A DNA stretch of 64,000 bases, from the NCBI GenBank assembly GCA_965243715.1, contig CBDEVU010000017.1, positions 434,001-498,000 of the forward strand, read 5' to 3'. Shown here piece after piece: positions 57,849-64,000 of the stretch. The notes beneath the pieces are model-generated. The model had not been told where the DNA came from, made no database searches, and worked only from the letters and a program-made list of their open reading frames with translations. A program made the translations under genes and the position numbers. This stretch comes from UBA11606 sp965243715. Its GTDB lineage: Bacteria; Actinomycetota; Acidimicrobiia; Acidimicrobiales; Aldehydirespiratoraceae. The stretch's first letter is position 1. Each line of letters opens with the position of its first letter.

Positions 57849-58627
57849 TGGTCGAGTTCAACGCCGACATCAACGTGGTCGGTGCCCTTATCGACGACAC
57901 CCGCGCCTTAGTCGAGGTCTGGGACCCAACCCTCGACGCGGCGGCCAACGTCAGGCTGATTATTAACGAGAACAGGCTCGGCTTGTCGTCGCAGGACCGC
58001 ACCAGAGTGGTGATGATACGGGCACTGCGGCGGCGCTTCATCCAACCCGATGCGGGCATCGTGGAAGCCCTCGCCGTTATGAGCGGCACGGGCGGTGCTA
58101 GCCGCGACGCCTTCCGCGACGCTTGTTTTTTTGAACTAATCCGCGACAATGGCCTCGTTTTGGGGTTATGTGCGGAGGTCTTGGTCGAACGCTGGGCCGA
58201 GGGACGCCAGACGATTTCCACCCGCGACGCCCGCGACTGGATCGACAAGCTAGCCGGCGATGAACGGATCAAGGACTGGGCGCCCAGTGTCCGCGCGGCC
58301 GTTGCGGGGTCGTTGCTAACCGCGGGGCGCGCTGCTGGTCGCCTCTCTGGTCCGCGAGGCGCGGCGACCAAGCAACTCGTCGGGCCGGGGATCTCCATCG
58401 GCGGCTTCGGCTATGTCGCCTATCGACTGCACCAGCAAGGCCAATCGAGTCGCGCCATCCTCTCGTCGCCCTACTGGGCGGCGTGGCTACTCGACGACAG
58501 TCGGGTCGAGGAGATGATGCACCGCCTCGCCGCCACCGGTGTGGTCTATTACGCTGTGGCGGGGTCGACGCTACGGATCGACTGGCGGGTCGACTCACTC
58601 GTTGAGGTAGCTCGTGTCAGTGCCTGA
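57848..58627 (+). CDS. brxA: BREX protein BrxA (DUF1819)
   Basis: A 259-residue protein with GTG start. The sequence around residues 18-60 (ALVEVWDPTLDAAANVRLII, then RRRFIQPDAG at residue 62) and the C-terminal winged-helix-like end (RVEEMMHRLAATGVVYYAV) fit BrxA, a small DNA-binding protein with helix-turn-helix character found first in many BREX operons. It overlaps brxB by 14 bp. Loss of BrxA has little effect in some BREX systems, as I recall. Position before brxB and brxC makes the assignment firm. Confidence 0.85.
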   Translation: MVEFNADINVVGALIDDTRALVEVWDPTLDAAANVRLIINENRLGLSSQDRTRVVMIRALRRRFIQPDAGIVEALAVMSGTGGASRDAFRDACFFELIRDNGLVLGLCAEVLVERWAEGRQTISTRDARDWIDKLAGDERIKDWAPSVRAAVAGSLLTAGRAAGRLSGPRGAATKQLVGPGISIGGFGYVAYRLHQQGQSSRAILSSPYWAAWLLDDSRVEEMMHRLAATGVVYYAVAGSTLRIDWRVDSLVEVARVSA

Positions 58628-59186
58628 CAAATTCGCAGAGGTTGCCGAGCGAATCGTCGGCTTCTATGAGAAAAAGTCCAGCCCGCCCTTTTTGGTCTAT
58701 CAATACGACCCAAAAGAGGAATACACGGTTCGCCGTGAGTTGCATGACCTGATGGCCTGGCTCGCCGCGCCGCCCCAATCCATCGAATGCGCCACTATCT
58801 CTTTGGCCGAGGTCTTCTGGGAGTCCTTGGAGGAGAACGGGCAACTAGAACAGATCGCCGAACTAGAACGAGCGGGCGATTACGGCGACGCCAACCTAGC
58901 TGTTCGCCAGATCTTGGACCAACCGCCCACGCTTACTGACCGGGTCCGCGAGCGGGTTTTGGGCGCGGGCGGGGACTCTTCTGCCGTTTTCTTGTGCCGC
59001 GCCGCGGCTCTGTATCCAGCGCATCGCACATCTCCTTTGATCGACGACCTCAAGACTCATGTCAATCGACCGGTGGTGATGCTCTTCCCGGGGCGACTCG
59101 TCGGCCAGTACGGCCTGAAGTTCATGGGCCAAGGCGAACCAACTTACGCCTACCGGGCCCTGATTATCCCCCGAAAGTTAAGCTAA
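58614..59186 (+). CDS. brxB: BREX protein BrxB (DUF1788)
   Basis: A 190-residue protein with the DUF1788 pattern: FLVYQYDPKEEYTVRRELHD near residue 23, a helical middle, and the closing block VMLFPGRLVGQYGLKFMGQ near 160 ending in YRALII. GTG start at 58614, or the next GTG at 58620. BrxB is required for BREX methylation and defence, but its biochemical role is unknown. Its TAA shares a base with the ATG of brxC (TAATG), so the genes are coupled. Confidence 0.92.
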   Translation: MSVPDKFAEVAERIVGFYEKKSSPPFLVYQYDPKEEYTVRRELHDLMAWLAAPPQSIECATISLAEVFWESLEENGQLEQIAELERAGDYGDANLAVRQILDQPPTLTDRVRERVLGAGGDSSAVFLCRAAALYPAHRTSPLIDDLKTHVNRPVVMLFPGRLVGQYGLKFMGQGEPTYAYRALIIPRKLS

Positions 59187-62100
59187 TGCAGATCAAAGAT
59201 ATCTTTAGCCGCGACATCGACCGCGACATCAAAGAGGTCATCAAGGTCGATGAAGGGTTCTTCCATCCTCGACGAGGTAGAGGAGTACGTCGCCACCGAG
59301 CACATCACCGATCAACTCCTCAGCGTGCTCGATAAATATCAAGAAACGGTGCTGCAACCGAGCGACGAGATCAACCTCTGGGTCAGTGGCTTTTTCGGGT
59401 CAGGTAAATCATCGTTCGCCAAGGTGCTGGGCTACCTGCTCAGCAATGCACAGGCAGGCGACACTACCGTAGCTGAACGCTTTTTCGCCCTCAACGAGAG
59501 CCCCAAAGCCAAGGCCCTGCTCACCCACATTCACCTCCACGCCCCGACCGAGGCGGTACTGCTCGATCTCAACACGGCCCAAACCGCTTTTGCCGATGGC
59601 GAGTCGATTGTCTTGACCATCTACCGTCGCTTGTTGGAAAGTCTCGGCTACAGCACCGACTTGTCACTATCTGAACTCGAGTTCGCTCTAGAACAGACCA
59701 AAGAGCTCGCCGCCTTCAAAGATAAGTACGCAAAAGTCTACTCAGCCTCATGGGAGAGTAGGCGTAACGTCATTTTGGCAAAGAACGAAGCCAGTCGGGT
59801 CCTACATGAACTTGACCCGCAGACCTACCCGGCGGCCGATTCTTGGGCCAAAACGGCCACGCCACCCCCTGTCTCCGCGAAATGGTTCGCAACTCGGGCC
59901 ATGGAGCTGTTACGTCGCCGCCGCCCCAACAAGAAGCGACTGATCCTGATCGTGGACGAGGTCGGGCAGTACGTTGCCAGCTCGACGGATCGCATGCGGG
60001 ATCTTCAAGGCTTGGCCGAGGAATGCCAAAAGACCCGCGGTGCTTTGTGGCTGCTAGCTACGTCGCAGGAGAAGCTGACCGATATCGTCGATGGCCTAGA
60101 CGGCAAGAAGACAGAGTTCGCTAAGGCCAAAGACCGTTTCCCGATCCGGGTGGATTTGCTGTCGTCAGACATCGACGAGGTAACCGGCAAGCGAATCCTC
60201 GACAAGACGACGGAGGGCGAAACCCAGGTCCGCCAAGTGCTCGGCGACCATCGGCCCAAACTGGCCACCGCGGTCAATCTGGACTCGCCTCGCAATTTAC
60301 CATTTTCTGACCAGGACTTCGTCCGCCTTTATCCCTTAGTGCCTTATCAACTCGAGGTGCTGATCGATGCGGTGACGGTTCGCCATAAGCAAGGCGGAGC
60401 GTCGCAAACATTAGGAGGATCGAACCGCACTATTCTCCGCCACGCCCAACAGTTGCTTAGCCACCAACGGGTCGGCTTGAAAGACGCCAAGGTCGGCGCT
60501 CTCGTCACCCTCGACCGGTCCTATGAGTTGCTCGAAGACGTCGTTGCCCCTGCATGGCGAAACGAGGTCAAGAAGGTGTCCAAAGAGCATGGCTCCGAAA
60601 GCTTCGAGGCGAAGGTCATGCGGGTAGTGGCGCTCTGTACCGGTATGCCTTGGTTGCCCCTCAACGTCCGCAACATCGCCGCGCTGTTGCATCCGTCCAT
60701 GTCGGCTAATCCGCTCGATAAGCCGGTGGAAGTGGCGCTAGGCAACCTCGTCGACGAACTCCGCCTTCGTGAGGTCGACGGGTGTTTCGCCATGCAAAAT
60801 CCCGAACAGAAAACCTGGGCACAAACTCGTCAGGGCTTGGACATGAAACCAGCCGATGCGGCGCGCCTGAGCAAGGAAATTTTCCGGGATGAACTCAACG
60901 CTCTGACGGTCAAGTCTGTCAAAAACAAAACCGGTCGCACGTTCAAGGTGCAGGTCCAAGTTGAGAACGAGACCTTGCATGCGGGTGACATTATCCTCGG
61001 CTTCCACCGCACAACCGATCTTCATCTCCTGGAGATCGCGTCTCACCCGGACGAGGCCAAAAACCACATCGCTTGGACGTACTCGCGCAGTGAGGAAACG
61101 TGGGAGGCGCTCTTGGAGTGGCATCGCAGCGTCGAAATGATCAGCAACTTCAACAACCCCAACCAGACCGACGCCCAGCAACAACTCCTCACCGAAGAGC
61201 GCCTGCGCCGCGACGCGGGTCGCGACCGCGCGGCCCGCTTGCTCGCTGCCGACCTTGCCGCGGGGCAAACCATCTTCCGGGGCATGACCGACCTCGCTCC
61301 GAGTGGCCAGCTACGCACAGCGGCCGAAAACCTGGTGAGCGAATCTCTGCCAACCATTTACCCGCACCTATCCACCTTCGCGGGAGTTTTCAGCAAAGCC
61401 GACATCGTCAAGATACTGCGGGCCGACACCCTCGACGGCCTTCCCACAGCGGTTGGCCCGGACGGCCTCGGCCTGTTCCGCCTTACCAAAAAGGGCCGTG
61501 AATTCATCACCGATCAGGGTCCTATCGAAGCAGTGGTGACCTTCATTGCCGGACAAGAACAGTACGGCGAGCAACTAAGCGGCGGGCAACTCCAAAGCCA
61601 CTTCGAGGCCCCGCCCTACGGGGCTACCCTCGAAGCTCTGCAGGCCGTTTTGGCTGGGGCCATGCGTGCCGGACTGCTCGAAGTGTTTGCCCAAGCGGTG
61701 CGGATCACGTCGGCTGGCGACCAGCGCCTAGCGGAGGTATTTGGTAAAGCGAATAGGTTCAAGGCGGCCACATTTAAGCTCGCCGACGCCACCGGGCCAT
61801 CGCTCGATGAGCGCGCCAGGGTGGTCGAGTGGCTCCAAGAGTTCATGGGAACAAAAGTCGGGGTGAATCTGGGCGACCTCGCTCTGGCCGGTCGCGAGGT
61901 CGGCGCTGGACTGTACAAGCCTTTCATCGCGGCGAAGGGCGCCCTTGACGGGGCACGGTTAGCCGTCCCCGCTCCGATTGCCGCACTCGAAGAGCTTCTT
62001 GTCCTCCTCGAGGGCGACGATCGAACCGTTGTGTCGACCCTTCACGACCGTGGCCCCGACCTAGTGGCGGGCCGCCAGGCGTTGCAGAAACTCAAGGGCC

Positions 62101-62654
62101 TAATCGAGGACAATCTTTCGCCGCTGCGAGACGCCCAAGAGGCGGTCAAACTGGGCGCCATCCTCGATGACGAAGCGCTCGCTCAAGCCTCGGCGAGCCT
62201 CCAGCAGGTGCTAGACAAGGCCGACTACGGCACTGATCTGGCCCGGATCAAGTCGCTGACTACCAAGATCGAGGACGGGGCCAGGGCCGTTACCGAGCAA
62301 ACCAAATCAGCGCTCAGCGACGTCGTCACCGCGGAGGTGAGCAAGCTCCGCTCCACCTATGACACAGTCAAAGACGCTGACTTCGCCACCGCGGTCGAGC
62401 CCTTGGTTAAGCTCAACCGGGCGAGCGAACTCGGGGTGCTACGAAACAACGTCAAAGCCGTCCCTTACGAGGTATCCAACGCGGCCGAGAAGCTCTCCGG
62501 ATTGTCCACCAATCAAAATGTGCGTCACGTCAAAGCGACCGAGGTGTGGAGCAAGCCAATTCGCAACGAGGCCGAACTCGACGACGCCCTGGCTCTCCTC
62601 CGCCAAGCCGTTCTCGAGCAACTAAACGACGAGACCGAGGTGCGTTTCCGATGA
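59186..62654 (+). CDS. brxC: BREX P-loop ATPase BrxC, one indel near its start
   Basis: The true start is ATG 59186 (MQIKDIFSRDIDRDIKEVIK, the standard BrxC opening); the long frame begins only at 59250 because of one extra base in a GGG near 59254-59256. Corrected length is about 1155 residues. Walker A GFFGSGKSSFAKVLGYLL is near residue 70 and Walker B LILIVDEVGQYVASS near 253. The rest is helical with a coiled-coil-rich C-terminus. BrxC is the ATPase core of BREX, needed with PglX and PglZ for modification and phage blocking. Stop overlaps the pglX ATG (ATGA). Confidence 0.93.
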
Positions 62655-64000
62655 CCGCGGCGCTGTCAGAGGATCGGCGCTCGGTCCTCGAGGAGCTAAC
62701 CCAAACCGCTCGCCGCAAGGTGGAGGACGATTTCGAAGCCACGTTGGCGGGGAAGTTCGGGATTCATCGTTCTGGCCGCTTGGCTCCGGCAACAGACTTG
62801 TCGTTGTCGGCCACCGAGCGGGCCATTCACGCCAACTTAGTTGAGGTGGTGCAATTCTTGCGGGCCGAGGGGGCCACCGATGCTGCGTCGGTGGATCGAC
62901 TGATACGCGAGGCGGCCTTCACCCTAGTGAACCGGCTAGTTGCTGTGCGTATCGCCGAGTCGCAAACGGTGGCGGTGTTGCCCGAAACCATGGCCGAAGG
63001 CTTATCGTCGTCGGGCTTCGCGGAGTTTGAGCAGTTGGCCCCGCTGGTCGCCGCTACGCAGTGGGGTCGGTTCGGCTTTTTTATCCGGTTGTGCGCCGAT
63101 GAGTTATCAGGCGACGTGCCAGCCTTGTTTGATCCTCGAAATCCTTTGCTGGAGTTGGAACTCTCGGAGCCGGTTTTGGCCGAGGTAGTGGAGGCCATCG
63201 CCGCGGTAGGCAATGAGGTATGGGGAGCGCCTGATGCGCTGGGCTGGGCCTATCAGTTTTTCAACACCGACATCGAACGCAAAATCATGCACGACGAATC
63301 GCGCCGCGCCACGGACGTCGCGTGAGTTAGCGGTGCGTAACCAGTTCTTTACCCCGTCGTACGTGGTCGAGTTCTTGGTCCATAACGGTTTGGGCGCCTA
63401 CCTAGCGGCGGGCATCGACGGCTTGGCCGAGCAGTTGACTTACCTCGTTCCGAGCAATGAACCAGGCGCTGGGGTGGGCGCGTCGGGCGAACACCCCGCT
63501 ATTGATCTAGACGCGGTGTCTGTGCTGGACCCGGCGTGTGGTTCTGGGCATTTCTTGTTGGGGGCCTACGACGTTTTAGAAAAAGCCCACAAACTCAACG
63601 GCCTCGAACCAGCCGAAGCCGCGCCGAGGATCGTGGCGTCGCTGTGGGGGATCGACATCGACCCTCGGGCGGCTCAGATCGCCTCCGCCGCGGTGATCTT
63701 TCGGGCCCGCCGGGCAGGCCACAGCGGCCCGTTGCCAACCCCGAACGTGATCTGTGTGCGAGCCCTGCCCACCGGGGCGGCTATCGACGCCATCGTTGCC
63801 GACCTTGCCCCGCCGGTGCAGCGGGCGGTACGGGGCTTAGCCAAAGAACTCGTCAACGCGCCCTTGCTGGGGTCGCTGCTCAAGATTGAGGAACGCATCG
63901 AAGACGAAGCGCTGGACCGCTTTGGCACCGGCAAGATCACGGGCACGCTGGCTGAGGAACCGGAGGTCGAGATGGCTTTGGTCCACCGGCAGGTGCTCGC
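62651..64000 (+). CDS. pglX: BREX adenine methylase PglX, frameshifted and cut by the window end
   Basis: Starts at ATG 62651 (MTAALSEDRRSVLEEL), overlapping the brxC stop. The N-terminal helical region ends with a stop at 63323-63325 (…RRATDVA, then TGA). In the +1 frame the natural continuation follows at once: ELAVRNQFFTPSYVVEFL, then SAM motif I DPACGSGHFLLGAYD near residue 300 and GIDIDPRAAQIASAAVIF. That frame stays open to the last base; motif IV (NPPY) and the rest lie beyond. PglX methylates the BREX recognition site on host DNA. The break is not in a long homopolymer, so error, pseudogene and programmed frameshift are all possible. Confidence 0.88.

Overview
The window looks like chromosome of a moderately high-GC actinobacterium, probably of the Acidimicrobiia or a neighbouring class (inference). 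Signs are the repeated DUF222/HNH genes, a polA next to an ANTAR response regulator (PdtaR type), a WS/DGAT acyltransferase, gltX beside tRNA-Glu and tRNA-Gln genes, and several promoters whose -10 box lies only 6-7 nt before the start codon (leaderless mRNAs). A housekeeping backbone is broken up by three large anti-phage or DNA-modification loci and several toxin-antitoxin-like genes.

Layout. (1) 1-9695, plus strand: a tightly overlapping operon that best matches the restriction half of a Dpd (7-deazaguanine in DNA) island: DpdH-like protein, a small DpdI-like protein, a DpdJ-like helicase, a DpdK-like phospholipase D protein and a decayed DpdD-like protein. No transglycosylase DpdA is visible; it would have to lie upstream. 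(2) 9726-15430, minus: a giant superfamily 1 helicase-nuclease and an AbiEi-like antitoxin. (3) 15509-21162: DUF3179 lipoprotein, MFS transporter, SnoaL-like protein, TauE/SafE exporter, K+ channel and a DNA methyltransferase. (4) 21133-33094, minus: a DUF499 ATPase, a DUF1156 adenine methylase and a DEAD/SNF2-type helicase with a DUF3883-like end, preceded by a two-gene pair of unknown function, one member carrying a possible PD-(D/E)XK motif. (5) 33262-44841: DUF222/HNH gene, tRNA-Glu, tRNA-Gln, ydcF, gltX, an array of RDD membrane proteins interrupted by a Fic gene and a broken Xre-RES toxin-antitoxin pair, then cimA-ilvE-leuB. (6) 44949-47892: greA, alpha/beta hydrolase, di-haem lipoprotein. 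(7) 47983-51770: tandem array of DUF222/HNH copies in several states of decay. (8) 51801-56840, minus: polA, pdtaR, a coiled-coil protein and a WS/DGAT acyltransferase. (9) 56944 to the window end, plus: brxE-brxA-brxB-brxC-pglX, the first half of a BREX locus whose gene order fits type 6.

How the genes work together. Each of the three large loci joins a modification or methylation function to an ATPase/helicase, the usual design for marking self DNA and blocking unmarked phage DNA. The branched-chain block (cimA, ilvE, leuB) suggests isoleucine synthesis through citramalate.

Caution. Many reading frames are broken by single-base indels, several in homopolymers, including one in the housekeeping gene greA. 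I read most of these as uncorrected sequencing errors and annotate the genes across the breaks; some could be real pseudogenes or phase-variable tracts. All family assignments come from reading motifs by eye; no search was run.
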